Under the pieces are notes generated by a model. That model had not been told where the DNA came from. It did no database searches and was given only the letters and a program-made list of their open reading frames with translations. Of a stretch of DNA of 64,000 nt, positions 31,628-41,155 are shown in pieces. The translations under genes and the position numbers were made by a program. Each line of letters opens with the position of its first letter. Position 1 is the first letter of the stretch. Location of the stretch: the NCBI RefSeq assembly GCF_000217935.1, contig NZ_AFHI01000023.1:1-64000 (forward strand), given 5' to 3'. The DNA is from Rheinheimera sp. A13L. Its GTDB lineage: Bacteria > Pseudomonadota > Gammaproteobacteria > Enterobacterales > Alteromonadaceae.

Positions 31628-34465
31628 ATGAACGAATACCAACACTTTTGTAAGCCCTCGCTACATGCTGCTTTGCAGGCCATGGGACTCAACTACGTTT
31701 ACCACAGGGCTGCTACCACATATTTGTATTATTGGGATGAACAGACCAGTGAAGAAAAAGCAGTACTGGATTTGCTGGGAGGCTATGGAGCTGTGTTGCT
31801 ACAGCACCATCATCCCGAGCTTGTGCGTACTGCTGTGGCTGCTTTTCATGAAGGTTGTCCGGTGCATAGCCAGTTTTCGGTGCGCACAGCGCCAGCCAGA
31901 CTTGCGGCAAGACTGAATGAGATCCTGCGTCAGGAAGCAGCTTCCAACGAGGATTTCCTGTTTTCATTTTGTTCAACCGGGGCCGAAGCTGTTGAAATTG
32001 CAGTGAAACACGCTGAACTCGCGCGCAGTACAGAGGTAAACAAACAACTTACGGAAATAAACTTCAGGCTCAGTGAATTAAAAAGGTTGCAGCGACAACT
32101 GACGATCCCAACCGAATTCAGTCAGGTTTTAAATGTCGCAACAAACAGTAATGCATCTGATCTCGCCAATGCTATTGAGCACTACAACCAACAGGTTTTG
32201 CAGCGTAAACCCTGTTTTATCGCGTTAAAAAACAGTTTTCACGGCAAATTAAGTGGTTCAGTGCAACTGACCCACGGCAGCGGTTACAGCGGACCTTACC
32301 GGCACCTGGGGCTGGATGTACGGTTCTGTGACGCTGATGAGATCCTGGCATTCGCTCGTGATTTTCCTGCATCATCTATTATTGCAGTGAAGCAACTGGG
32401 TGATCAGTTTTCGTTGTATTGGCAGCCTGTCCGGGTTGTCAGTGCTATTTTTGCTGAACCAGTGCAGGGCGAAGGTGGTATCCGCTGCCTGACGTCAGCT
32501 CAGAGCGAGCAGCTCAAACAAGCCAGTCAGTTATTAAGATGTCCGCTGGTTGCAGATGAAATTCAAAGTGGCTCTGGCCGCTGCGGCAGTTTTCTTGCCG
32601 GCAGTCAGATAGGTTTACAGCCTGATTATGTCATCCTGTCTAAGGCATTGGGCGGTGGACTGGTCAAAATTGGTCTGGTTGCTATTAAAAGCTCTGCTTA
32701 TGTGCAAGGTTACGATCTGGTACAAAGTTCCACTTTTGGCGAAGATGAACATTCTGCGACTGTGGCTCTGCATTATCTTGAGCTGTTGTATCAGAATGAA
32801 GGCGCTGCATTTACTCAAATCAACCAGCTTGGCGAATTGTTACTGCAACGACTGAAAGATTTGCAAACTTTATACCCAGATGTGATCAGCGAGGTGCGGG
32901 GCAGGGGATTTCTACTGGGTGTAGAGCTTACCTCGCAGCACAACGCCAGTTCAATGATGTTCCGCACAATGTCCTATCAGGATTCATTGGGTTATATGGC
33001 CGCTGGCTTCCTACTGAACCAGCATGCATTGCGGGTCGCCCCCTCAGCCAGTGCCCCCAATGTGATCAGAATGGAACCCAATCTTTGTCTGACACCACAG
33101 CATATTGAAAGCGTTTATCAGGCTTTTGCTGATTTGTGTCAAACCCTGCGTTATCAGGATTCTTATTATTTCCTGCGGTTTTTAACCCGCAACCTGAAAG
33201 TCCGAAGCAACCGCAGCCAGCTGCAGGATTTTCGTCAGCAAGCGCCAGTTGAACCAGCACTACCGCCGGCTGCCGTGCGTGTCGCCTTTATTAATCATCT
33301 GATTTCCGCCGACTGGCTGGCGCAGATTGACCCTTCTATGCAGCACGTACCGGTTGAGGAAGCCGATCTGTTGCTGAACCGGCTGGATTTTGATTGGCGG
33401 GTTGCCCCTTTGCCCGCGCAACGTTTTGTCTCTGCGACAGGTGTTGAGCTGGATTTTGTGATGTATCCGCTTGGCCTGACATCAAACCGTATTGCCCGGA
33501 TGCTGGCTGATAACGATTTAGGCAGATTGCGGGACGCCATCGACGAACGTATTCAGACGGCACAGCAAGACGGTTGTCAGGTTGCGGGTCTTGGTATGTT
33601 TACTTCAGTGGTCACCAACAACGCCAAATCAGTGCGCGCGACCAACATCGCACTGACGACAGGTAATTCTCTGACTGTCGCGATGTCGGTCGCAGCAGTA
33701 TTACAAGCAATGGCGGAGCAGCCGCAGCAGCTATGGCGTGCTGCAGTGATAGGGGCCGCCGGTAATATTGGCAGTATTTATGCCACTGCACTAAGCACCC
33801 ATTGCCGACAGTTGTTGCTGATTGGCAGCGGTCGCGCCGGCTCTGACAAACGGCTGCACCAAAGTGTCTGTCAGATTTATCAACACTGCTGGCAGCAACT
33901 GTTGGACGCTGTGCCCGTTACAGGTATTTGTCAGCAGTTATTGCAACACCCAACTATTGCCCAGTGGCTGGCCCAACCGGAACTGGCCCCAGCGCAGGCC
34001 GGACAAGCGATTTTCGAACTGATGGCAGATGAGGCAAATGCTCCGTTGTTGCTGTCTGATGACATCCGGCTGGTGCAGGGTTATGAAGTTGTGGTCTGTG
34101 CCACCAACGCTGCTGACGCATTTTTACCTGTAGAGCTGTTGCGCCATGGCGCAGTGATCTGTGATGTATCTGTACCACACAATCTGGATGAGCAGGCGCT
34201 GGCTGGCCGGCCAGATTTGGTTTGCATCCGGGGGGGCATTGTCGCAACACCTCATGGCGAAAGCCTGCCAGAAAACGTGCGGGCTTACCTGCAACCAGGA
34301 CAGATTTACGCTTGTATGGCGGAAACCATAGTGCTTGGCATGGAAAATCATTTCCATCACTACTCCTACGGCGATCTGGATATCCGGAATGTTGCAGAAA
34401 TTCATCGTTTGGCCGCGCACCATGGTTTTGGTCTGGCGCAGGCCAAAACCAGTCAGTCCATGTAG
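31628..34465 (+). CDS. fused class III aminotransferase / acyl-thioester reductase
   Basis: 945-aa two-domain protein. The N-terminal domain (about residues 1-500) is a PLP-dependent class III aminotransferase: ADEIQSGSGRCG carries the PLP-contacting Asp and Lys339 in LSKALGGG is the Schiff-base lysine. The C-terminal domain (about 560-945) resembles long-chain acyl-ACP reductases of cyanobacteria: GLGMFTSVV, TTGNSLTVAM, Rossmann loop GAAGNIGS near 710, then RGGIVATPHG and YACMAETIVLGME. I infer reductive release of an ACP-bound acyl chain as aldehyde and transamination to a primary amine. Fused or paired enzymes of this kind are known in tambjamine (TamH) and prodigiosin (PigE) pathways. The Cys that carries the acyl group in cyanobacterial AAR is not in the aligned position; a Cys lies about 9 residues before it. 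It begins 1 bp after KS4. Confidence 0.85.
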   Translation: MNEYQHFCKPSLHAALQAMGLNYVYHRAATTYLYYWDEQTSEEKAVLDLLGGYGAVLLQHHHPELVRTAVAAFHEGCPVHSQFSVRTAPARLAARLNEILRQEAASNEDFLFSFCSTGAEAVEIAVKHAELARSTEVNKQLTEINFRLSELKRLQRQLTIPTEFSQVLNVATNSNASDLANAIEHYNQQVLQRKPCFIALKNSFHGKLSGSVQLTHGSGYSGPYRHLGLDVRFCDADEILAFARDFPASSIIAVKQLGDQFSLYWQPVRVVSAIFAEPVQGEGGIRCLTSAQSEQLKQASQLLRCPLVADEIQSGSGRCGSFLAGSQIGLQPDYVILSKALGGGLVKIGLVAIKSSAYVQGYDLVQSSTFGEDEHSATVALHYLELLYQNEGAAFTQINQLGELLLQRLKDLQTLYPDVISEVRGRGFLLGVELTSQHNASSMMFRTMSYQDSLGYMAAGFLLNQHALRVAPSASAPNVIRMEPNLCLTPQHIESVYQAFADLCQTLRYQDSYYFLRFLTRNLKVRSNRSQLQDFRQQAPVEPALPPAAVRVAFINHLISADWLAQIDPSMQHVPVEEADLLLNRLDFDWRVAPLPAQRFVSATGVELDFVMYPLGLTSNRIARMLADNDLGRLRDAIDERIQTAQQDGCQVAGLGMFTSVVTNNAKSVRATNIALTTGNSLTVAMSVAAVLQAMAEQPQQLWRAAVIGAAGNIGSIYATALSTHCRQLLLIGSGRAGSDKRLHQSVCQIYQHCWQQLLDAVPVTGICQQLLQHPTIAQWLAQPELAPAQAGQAIFELMADEANAPLLLSDDIRLVQGYEVVVCATNAADAFLPVELLRHGAVICDVSVPHNLDEQALAGRPDLVCIRGGIVATPHGESLPENVRAYLQPGQIYACMAETIVLGMENHFHHYSYGDLDIRNVAEIHRLAAHHGFGLAQAKTSQSM

Positions 34466-34476
34466 GAGCATCAAGC

Positions 34477-35214
34477 ATGAATGAATTATATGCGTTGGTG
34501 ACAGGTGCAACCCGTGGCATTGGCCGCACTTTGGCACTGAAACTGGCAGAGGCCGGCTACCACATTGCATTTTGTTATCGTCGTCAGTCAGACGCTGATG
34601 CGTTGTCTGCTGCTCTTAGCACTACAGGCTGCAAAGTGTTGGCAATTGAAGCGGATTTGTCCTCGCCTGAAGCTATTGAACAGTTGTTCAACACTTACAA
34701 CGAACATTTTCCACAGCTCGATCTACTGGTTAATAATGCCGGTATTACAGCGGATTCGTTGCTTGCCGTGATGGATGAACAGCAACTGACCTCTGTGATA
34801 GAGCTGAATCTATTGGCACCGATCCGCTGCTGTAAAGCAGCGTTGCAACTGATGCTACCTCGTCGTACGGGTAACATTATCAACATCTCCTCGGTGAGCG
34901 CACAGAAACCTAATCCTGGACAAACCACTTATGCTGCAAGTAAAGGTGGGCTTGAAGCATTCAGCCGTGCTTTGGCAGTTGAAGTGGCGAAAAAACGCAT
35001 TAGGGTCAATTGTGTCGCGCCTGGCGTGATTGAAACCGATATGGTGCAGGAATTATTAGCCAGTCAGGGCGAACAGCTGAAAAAACGTATCCTCAGCAAC
35101 AGATTCGGCCAACCTGAGGATATCGCCAGAGCGGTTTTGTATCTGGCCGATCCTGACAATCATTATGTGACGGGTGAAGTTCTGGCTGTCAACGGAGGTC
35201 TGTTGTTGTCATGA
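34477..35214 (+). CDS. FabG-like 3-oxoacyl-ACP reductase (SDR 1)
   Basis: 245-aa classical short-chain dehydrogenase, most like FabG: GATRGIG cofactor loop (residues 9-15), NNAG, and catalytic Ser with Tyr-x3-Lys (SSVSAQ..., YAASKGG). It probably reduces the beta-keto group made by the ketosynthases using NADPH. The start ATG 34477 follows TAGGAG by 8 nt; a longer open frame from 34222 runs over the preceding gene in another frame and is rejected. It overlaps the next SDR by 4 bp (ATGA). Confidence 0.9.
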   Translation: MNELYALVTGATRGIGRTLALKLAEAGYHIAFCYRRQSDADALSAALSTTGCKVLAIEADLSSPEAIEQLFNTYNEHFPQLDLLVNNAGITADSLLAVMDEQQLTSVIELNLLAPIRCCKAALQLMLPRRTGNIINISSVSAQKPNPGQTTYAASKGGLEAFSRALAVEVAKKRIRVNCVAPGVIETDMVQELLASQGEQLKKRILSNRFGQPEDIARAVLYLADPDNHYVTGEVLAVNGGLLLS

Positions 35215-35975
35215 GCAGTCAACCTTTTACTGTGGTTATTACAGGCGCAGCCAGTGGCATCGGCGCGGCTATCAGTCAGCAGTTGATGGCAGTGCCTGGC
35301 AAGAATCTTATTCTGCTTGACCGGCAGGCTGACACTTTGGCCGAACTGGCTGCAACAGCGCCTCCGGGTGTTGTTGTTGAGACACTCGCTATTGACCTCA
35401 CCAATACAGAGCAACTGACCAGCGGATTATCACCACTGCTGGCCGACAACAGTATCCACGAACTGGTGATCAGTCACGGCATCGCCGACGAAAATCAGCT
35501 GGACCAGTGCGAAATCTGGGACAAGGTGCTGCTGACCAATCTGACGTCGGTGCAGCGGTTGCTTGCTGTGCTGGAACCCCGGCTGGCCGATGGTGCCAGT
35601 GTTGTTATTGTGTCTTCCATCCTTGGTCTGATTGGCAAAAAAGCCAACTCTGCCTATTGCGCCAGTAAACACGGTTTACTCGGTTTGGTGAAAGCTACTG
35701 CACTGGATTTGGCTTCAAGGCGCATCAGAGTGAATGCAGTGTTACCCAGTTGGGTAGACACACCTATGTTAAGGCGGGAAGTGCGCCGACAAGCTGACCT
35801 GACGGGTATTGCGGAAGCAGATATGTTACGCCGCATTAAAAAGCGGATCCCTTTACGGTCAATGGTGGAGGCTAACGATGTCGCGCATGCGATCCAGTTT
35901 CTGCTATCAGCCCAAAGCCGGATGATTACAGCTCAGTCTCTTGTCATAGACGGAGGTGACGGATGCGGATTGTAA
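35211..35975 (+). CDS. short-chain dehydrogenase/reductase (SDR 2)
   Basis: 254-aa SDR with GAASGIG loop, catalytic Ser (SSILGL) and YCASKHG. It is less FabG-like than SDR 1. It may reduce another keto group of the same chain or the aldehyde released by the fused enzyme. The operon has no recognisable dehydratase, so two ketoreductases without a dehydratase would leave hydroxyl groups unless FabA/FabZ act in trans. It overlaps SDR 1 and the beta-barrel gene (by 13 bp). Confidence 0.85.
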   Translation: MSSQPFTVVITGAASGIGAAISQQLMAVPGKNLILLDRQADTLAELAATAPPGVVVETLAIDLTNTEQLTSGLSPLLADNSIHELVISHGIADENQLDQCEIWDKVLLTNLTSVQRLLAVLEPRLADGASVVIVSSILGLIGKKANSAYCASKHGLLGLVKATALDLASRRIRVNAVLPSWVDTPMLRREVRRQADLTGIAEADMLRRIKKRIPLRSMVEANDVAHAIQFLLSAQSRMITAQSLVIDGGDGCGL

Positions 35976-37165
35976 TGGCTACGGCGTTAGCTTTGCTGCC
36001 GGGGCTGGCCGCAGGCGAGACTTATTGGCAGCCAACTCTGGAAGTCAATTATGGTCAGAATCTGGTGAAAGACTACAGCACTCGTCAGGAAGCTGTAGTC
36101 GGAATTGACTTCGAGCACCGGCAGGATGCTTATTTGCTGAAGTTTGACAGCCGTCTCAGCTATGACTTTGTCTACAGTGGCGAAGGCAGATACAGCCCGG
36201 CCGACCGGACTGAATATCAGCGACGTTTGTTATTGGATGATGTGTATGTTGCCTGGCAGAACAATGATGTGGATTTTCGTCTGGGCTGGCAAAAAGTCGC
36301 CTGGGGTGAAGCCGACGAACTGAGGCTGGTTGATGTGGTTAACCCGGTGAACTACCGGGACTTTATTCTGATTGATCTGGACGAACAGCGTCAGGCGTTG
36401 CCGATGGCAAAACTGGAAACAGCCTTGACAGAGCAGGTCAGCCTTGAGTTGTTGGCTATTGCCGGGTACCAGTCCAATACTCTGGTTCCAGATGGCGGAG
36501 AACTGGCGTTTGCTTCGGCGTTACCCGTCAGTATCAGTGACAATAACAAGCTGGAGTTTGGTTTAAAACTCAGTAGTTACCTCTGGGATGGTGATGCCGG
36601 ATTTTATGCCTTTTCCGGCTACAACGATGATCCGGTCATGCTTGCATCTGAGCCGCAGGCAGAGTTTGCCTATCTGCTGCACCGTTATCTGATGCTCGGA
36701 GCCAGTTACAGCAAACCCTATGATTCATTGCTGTTCAGAACTGAACTGGCCAGGACTGCCAACCTGGCGGTGCCCCATCTGACAACAGACTATGCCCTGA
36801 TTGATAAATGGCAAGCGTTGTTAGGTGTGGATTATCGCCATATTGACTGGACTTTCACTTTCCAACTGGCCGGGCAATATCTGCACAACCATCAGTCAGA
36901 ATTAATGGTGCCGCAGTTTGAACCTACTTACACCTTGTCGGCAGAACGTGACTTTCTTAGTGGCAATCTGATTTTTAAGTCTGCGATTTCAACTATCCCC
37001 ACGAATGGTGGCGGCGTTCTGTCGCAAATTAAATCGACGTTTAAATACTCAGAGTCGCTGCACATGAAATTGAATCTGGATTTTATGTCAGGCAGCTCTC
37101 GTAATTCCATTGGCCAGTTTTCGGATCGTGACAGAGCAATGTTGTCTGTCGTTTTTTATTTATAG
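35963..37165 (+). CDS. DUF1302-like outer-membrane beta-barrel protein
   Basis: 400-aa exported protein. A short signal peptide (MRIVMATALALLPGLAAG) is followed by alternating beta-strand pattern throughout, aromatic residues at strand ends and a C-terminal aromatic-rich strand ending FYL. The segment RLGWQKVAWGEADELRLVDVV resembles the conserved part of DUF1302 proteins, which often accompany MMPL pumps. GGAGGTGA lies 5 nt before ATG 35963. I infer an outer-membrane channel or acceptor for the product of the cluster, working with the LolA-like and RND proteins encoded next. Confidence 0.72.
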   Translation: MRIVMATALALLPGLAAGETYWQPTLEVNYGQNLVKDYSTRQEAVVGIDFEHRQDAYLLKFDSRLSYDFVYSGEGRYSPADRTEYQRRLLLDDVYVAWQNNDVDFRLGWQKVAWGEADELRLVDVVNPVNYRDFILIDLDEQRQALPMAKLETALTEQVSLELLAIAGYQSNTLVPDGGELAFASALPVSISDNNKLEFGLKLSSYLWDGDAGFYAFSGYNDDPVMLASEPQAEFAYLLHRYLMLGASYSKPYDSLLFRTELARTANLAVPHLTTDYALIDKWQALLGVDYRHIDWTFTFQLAGQYLHNHQSELMVPQFEPTYTLSAERDFLSGNLIFKSAISTIPTNGGGVLSQIKSTFKYSESLHMKLNLDFMSGSSRNSIGQFSDRDRAMLSVVFYL

Positions 37166-37178
37166 GGAGAGCAATTGT

Positions 37179-37997
37179 ATGAAAAAAACATTATTAGCAG
37201 GGTTCCTGATTTCATCATTCATGGCGTCCGCAGCTGATGCGGACTCTGTGTTGGCAAAAGTAAGAGATCGGTATGACGGTCAGGATTATATTTCTGACAT
37301 GACGTTAACGACCAAAACAAAAGGAGGAGGCAGTAGCGAAAAATCGATGTATATGTTGCAAAAAGATATTGGCGACGAAGAGTTTTTATTTATTTCTGTT
37401 CAAGCACCTTCAGATGTCAGAAACGTTGGCTTTTTAGTGAAAGTATTTAAAGAAACAAAACAAATTGAAGATGAACAATGGATGTATTTGCCAGCGTTTC
37501 GAAAAGTAAGGCGTATTTCTGCTAAAGATAAGCGCGGCGCTTTTATGGGCAGTGAGTTTTCTTATTTTGATTTGGACAAATTACGGGTTGCAGATTTTAA
37601 ATCAACCATAGTTGGCTCTGAAACTATTGATGGACGTGATACCTGGAAGATAGAACGAACGCCAGTTAATCAGGATGTCATAAACAAAGCAGGTTATTAC
37701 AAAGTAGTTATTTATGTAGATAAAGAGCGGGATATTGTACTGCAGCAAGATTACGTCGATGCAAAAGGAATTGTTTTTAAAAAGCAGCAGTCTCTAAAGG
37801 TAGAACTTGTGCAGGATATATGGACTATTGTGGAGTCGAAAATGGTGAATTTCACGGAAGAAAAGGAGTCCCATATTAAATACAATAAGACTGTTTATAA
37901 TGTTGGTCTGTCTGATGGGTTATTTAATATCATGAGTATTAAGCGCGGTGTAGATAAATCTGATGTGGTTCAATTAACCATGAATCATTCTAACTAA
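37179..37997 (+). CDS. LolA-like periplasmic outer-membrane lipoprotein-sorting protein
   Basis: 272-aa protein with signal peptide (MKKTLLAGFLISSFMASAADA) and a LolA/LolB-type beta fold, of the group annotated as outer membrane lipoprotein-sorting proteins that pair with MMPL pumps. Typical segments are DEQWMYLPAFRKVRRISA, MGSEFSYFD and GRDTWKIERTP. The family is thought to shuttle hydrophobic molecules across the periplasm. The start ATG 37179 (GGGAGA upstream) is chosen because the signal peptide begins there; 23 more codons are open upstream but overlap the barrel gene. Confidence 0.85.
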   Translation: MKKTLLAGFLISSFMASAADADSVLAKVRDRYDGQDYISDMTLTTKTKGGGSSEKSMYMLQKDIGDEEFLFISVQAPSDVRNVGFLVKVFKETKQIEDEQWMYLPAFRKVRRISAKDKRGAFMGSEFSYFDLDKLRVADFKSTIVGSETIDGRDTWKIERTPVNQDVINKAGYYKVVIYVDKERDIVLQQDYVDAKGIVFKKQQSLKVELVQDIWTIVESKMVNFTEEKESHIKYNKTVYNVGLSDGLFNIMSIKRGVDKSDVVQLTMNHSN

Positions 37998-38015
37998 GAC
38001 AACAGGCAAAATAAA

Positions 38016-40631
38016 ATGATTGAAAAATATTTACAGTTAGTTTTCAGATTCGCATGGGCTATTCTTATTGGCCTGGCGGCACTTACATTCTACTTCTTTA
38101 ATGCGATGGTGGGATTAACCGAAGACAACAACCCCTATTTTCTACCCGCAGAACACCCGGTTCGAAGTGTCATCTATGATATGCGACGCGACTTTACTGG
38201 CACATACGACTCTATTCTGGTTGCTGTTCACCACAAAGAATCTGTGTTCAATAAAACTACGCTGAACGCGATCTTTGAACTGACAGAACAATCGAAGGCC
38301 ATCAATTTTGTTGATGGATCTGACATTGAACGGTTAACAGCCATTCGCGACAGCTATCCCCAGCTGAGCAAAGCGCTTGATCAGATTTTACAGGATGGCT
38401 TGACTCAGGCCGATGGGCCGCTATTGCGCCAGCTTTGGCAACAGAGCACTGATCTGCCTGCGGCTGACAGGAAATCTTTGTTGGTTATAGCGGAACGGGC
38501 TGACCCGGTAAGGGAAATGGCGGGTATGGCAGCTACCGAAAACGTGTTTACCGACGCATCAGGTACTTTGTATGCACAAAAAACCCTGAATCAATACGAT
38601 GCCGATCCGGACGTTATCCGTAAAGCCATTATGAACAACGAACTGATGGAAGATGGTTTTATTGATAAAGAAGGCAAAGTCGCTTTATTAGTGGTTGAGT
38701 TGAGTCTGCTTGAAGATGATGCATACGGCCAGATCAGAGCTTATGAAGCCTTTCAGAAGATGGTATCTGAGTATCAGGACGCCCACCCTGAATTTACTGA
38801 CGAAGTTTATATCGGCGGTGTTCCTGTGTTTTTTGCTGCACAAAAGCAAGTGATTGACCATGACTTTGCCACTTTGTTGCCCCTGGTTTTGCTCATTATT
38901 GCCGTGGTTCTTGCCGTGTTTTTCCGCACTATTCTTGGGGTGCTTTTACCTATGCTGAACGTGGTGTTATGCACCATTTGGACCTTAGGCATGATGGCCA
39001 TCCTGCAGATGCCACTGGATGTGATCACGGCAATACTGCCCGTGTTTCTGATCACTATTTGTTCGTCTGATGCCATTCACGTCATGGCTGAATACTACCA
39101 TCAGCGCAAGGTGGTTGGCGCACGGGTAGAAGCAATGCGACGCGCGATGCTGATGATGATTTCACCTGTTATTCTGACCACAGTGACGACTTGTGCGACT
39201 TTTACAGTGTCGACTTCAACCGCCATTGAGAGTCTGCAGAATTTCGGCATTCTGATTTCGTTTGGCATGTTTGCAGCCCTGATCATTTCACTGCTGTTAT
39301 TACCGGCAGCTATTGCATTGTTTAAGGGCAAAACTCCGGCCATGGCCGCAGCCCCCTCTGCACAAGACGATCTTCAGGTTGCTCGTCGTTACCTGGTCAG
39401 CAGAGTACTGACTGCTATGTTACGGCCAGTAACAAGGCACCGGAACGCTTTTAACTGGATTTTTATTCTGATGATGGCTTCTTTTGCTTATCTGGCTACT
39501 CATGTGCGGATTGATGATATGGGCAGTGGTTATTTTGCTAAAACCAGTGATTTCCGGATCTCAGATGACTTTATCAATCAGCATATTGCCGGCACCAGTC
39601 CTGGCTGGATAGAAATTGATAGCGGCGCTGAAAATAAAGCGATGTCGCTGGAGATGCTGACCTTTGTCGACGCGCTGGAGACTTTTATTCATCAGCAGGA
39701 AAACGTAACGTTCAGCTACTCGGCTGCCCGCTATGTACGCCGTATCAATTACACCATGAACGACTTTGACGAGCAGTACAATCGCTTGCCAGTTGCTGTT
39801 GAAAAGTTCACTGAAACGGATCCGCAAACAGGGCAGACTATTGTCACTGAAGTGTCAGGTGAAGACATTGTTCGTCAGGCCGTGTTGATGTACGAAAATG
39901 GGGGTGGTACGGATATTACCAACGTATACAGCACTGATTTTCGCAAAACGATGCTGCTCTATACTTTGGGCACCACAGTTGCCAGCGATTACAACTTGTT
40001 CCTCGACAAGTTAAACCCCTGGCTTGCAGAAAACACACCAGAAGGTTATTCGGTAAAGCTCGCTGGTACCCCTGTGATCTGGAGCACTGTACTTGACGCA
40101 TTAATTACCAGTCAGACATTAAGTTTGTTATTGGCCTTTGCCACTGTATTGCTGGTGATGTCATTGTGGTTGCGGTCTTTCCGGCTTGGACTGGCAGGTA
40201 CTCTGCCTCTGCTGGCGACGGTCGTAGTGTATTTTGCTCTGATGGGCAGCTTTAATATTGAGTTAAACATAGGTACCGCTATTACGTCCTTTCTTGTGCT
40301 CGGTATAGTCGACTATTCAGTGCATTTTATTGTACGGATCAAAGCTGAAATGCAACGCGGTCTGGATATTCCTCAGGCAGTAGAAATGGCAACTCTGATC
40401 TCAGGTCGGGCTATTCTGGTGAATATTCTGGTATTTACCCTCGGTTTTGTAGCCTTGTTGTTCTCTGAGTTTAAACCTCTGGTAGACCTCGGAATGCTGG
40501 TTGGTTTGTCGTTGTTTGTCAGTGGAATGATGTCTCTTTTTGTTGTCACTCTATACGCCCCCTGGTTTTTTGCCGATGTCAAAACAGCTCAGGGTGTTGA
40601 AGAAACTCCACAATTACAGGTGGCTCAATAG
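38016..40631 (+). CDS. MMPL/RND superfamily exporter
   Basis: 871-aa inner-membrane pump with the duplicated RND layout: one helix, a large periplasmic loop, five or so helices, then the same again (about 12 helices in all). An SSD-like block is visible (PVFLITICSSDAIHVMAEYYHQ in the first half, GIVDYSVHFIVRIKAEM in the second), each with the charged residues of proton relay. There is no fused or adjacent membrane-fusion protein, so it is not a drug-type tripartite pump; with the LolA-like protein it fits lipid or pigment export such as in aryl polyene and hopanoid systems. The stop codon overlaps the next start by 1 bp. Confidence 0.9.
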   Translation: MIEKYLQLVFRFAWAILIGLAALTFYFFNAMVGLTEDNNPYFLPAEHPVRSVIYDMRRDFTGTYDSILVAVHHKESVFNKTTLNAIFELTEQSKAINFVDGSDIERLTAIRDSYPQLSKALDQILQDGLTQADGPLLRQLWQQSTDLPAADRKSLLVIAERADPVREMAGMAATENVFTDASGTLYAQKTLNQYDADPDVIRKAIMNNELMEDGFIDKEGKVALLVVELSLLEDDAYGQIRAYEAFQKMVSEYQDAHPEFTDEVYIGGVPVFFAAQKQVIDHDFATLLPLVLLIIAVVLAVFFRTILGVLLPMLNVVLCTIWTLGMMAILQMPLDVITAILPVFLITICSSDAIHVMAEYYHQRKVVGARVEAMRRAMLMMISPVILTTVTTCATFTVSTSTAIESLQNFGILISFGMFAALIISLLLLPAAIALFKGKTPAMAAAPSAQDDLQVARRYLVSRVLTAMLRPVTRHRNAFNWIFILMMASFAYLATHVRIDDMGSGYFAKTSDFRISDDFINQHIAGTSPGWIEIDSGAENKAMSLEMLTFVDALETFIHQQENVTFSYSAARYVRRINYTMNDFDEQYNRLPVAVEKFTETDPQTGQTIVTEVSGEDIVRQAVLMYENGGGTDITNVYSTDFRKTMLLYTLGTTVASDYNLFLDKLNPWLAENTPEGYSVKLAGTPVIWSTVLDALITSQTLSLLLAFATVLLVMSLWLRSFRLGLAGTLPLLATVVVYFALMGSFNIELNIGTAITSFLVLGIVDYSVHFIVRIKAEMQRGLDIPQAVEMATLISGRAILVNILVFTLGFVALLFSEFKPLVDLGMLVGLSLFVSGMMSLFVVTLYAPWFFADVKTAQGVEETPQLQVAQ

Positions 40632-41155
40632 TGAATATAAAGCAGCTAGGCCTGTTGTTGCTGCTGTGCTGGTTAAGTGGCTGTAGCCACTTAACCAGCC
40701 GTACCGCGGCGACTCCCCAGGAGTCTTTACCATTACCCCAGATGTTGGGCCAAATCAGTGCGCAGGATATAGGTCAATTTGCAGGTTATTATCATCCGGA
40801 CGCTTTATTTTCCGATCCGGATGTTAGCTTGCAGGGTCGTAGCCATATTCAAGATCATTTTGCAGCTTTACTGACACAGATCCAGGTGGATAACACCCGA
40901 ATTATCAGCAGTATTCGGCAGGGATCAGAACTGGTGGTGCTTTGGGAATCAGATATTCGTTTTCTGGCACAACCAGCCCAGCAGGTTCATTACCAGTTGG
41001 TGTCGGTACTGAGTTTGGATCCACAAGGACTGATAGTGCGGCGGCAGGATTATTTTGACGGTTTAACGCCATTTCGGCAGCACCCGGCTTTTAGTCGCAG
41101 GGTTGACAGCTTATGGCTTGATTATTTACAGCCGACACCACAGGAGCAACAATGA
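40631..41155 (+). CDS. lipoprotein with NTF2/SnoaL-like domain
   Basis: 174-aa predicted lipoprotein: signal peptide with lipobox LSGC (Cys at about residue 18). The mature part has an NTF2-like alpha+beta pattern (DIGQFAGYYHPDALFSDPDVSLQGRS, then alternating strands ending LIVRRQDYFDGL). NTF2-like proteins range from enzymes to binding domains, but an envelope location argues against a role in chain assembly; a binding or export-assist role is more likely. It starts at GTG 40631 and overlaps NmrA by 4 bp. Confidence 0.75.
   Translation: MNIKQLGLLLLLCWLSGCSHLTSRTAATPQESLPLPQMLGQISAQDIGQFAGYYHPDALFSDPDVSLQGRSHIQDHFAALLTQIQVDNTRIISSIRQGSELVVLWESDIRFLAQPAQQVHYQLVSVLSLDPQGLIVRRQDYFDGLTPFRQHPAFSRRVDSLWLDYLQPTPQEQQ

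Noticed and set aside
34222-34476. 85-codon N-terminal extension of SDR 1
   Set aside because: It overlaps the end of the aminotransferase-reductase gene in another frame and is rich in Arg/His/Trp. A clear ribosome-binding site precedes ATG 34477, where the SDR fold starts.
40631-41155. NTF2-like lipoprotein as the missing dehydratase or cyclase of the operon
   Set aside because: The lipobox signal places it in the envelope, away from cytoplasmic chain assembly.
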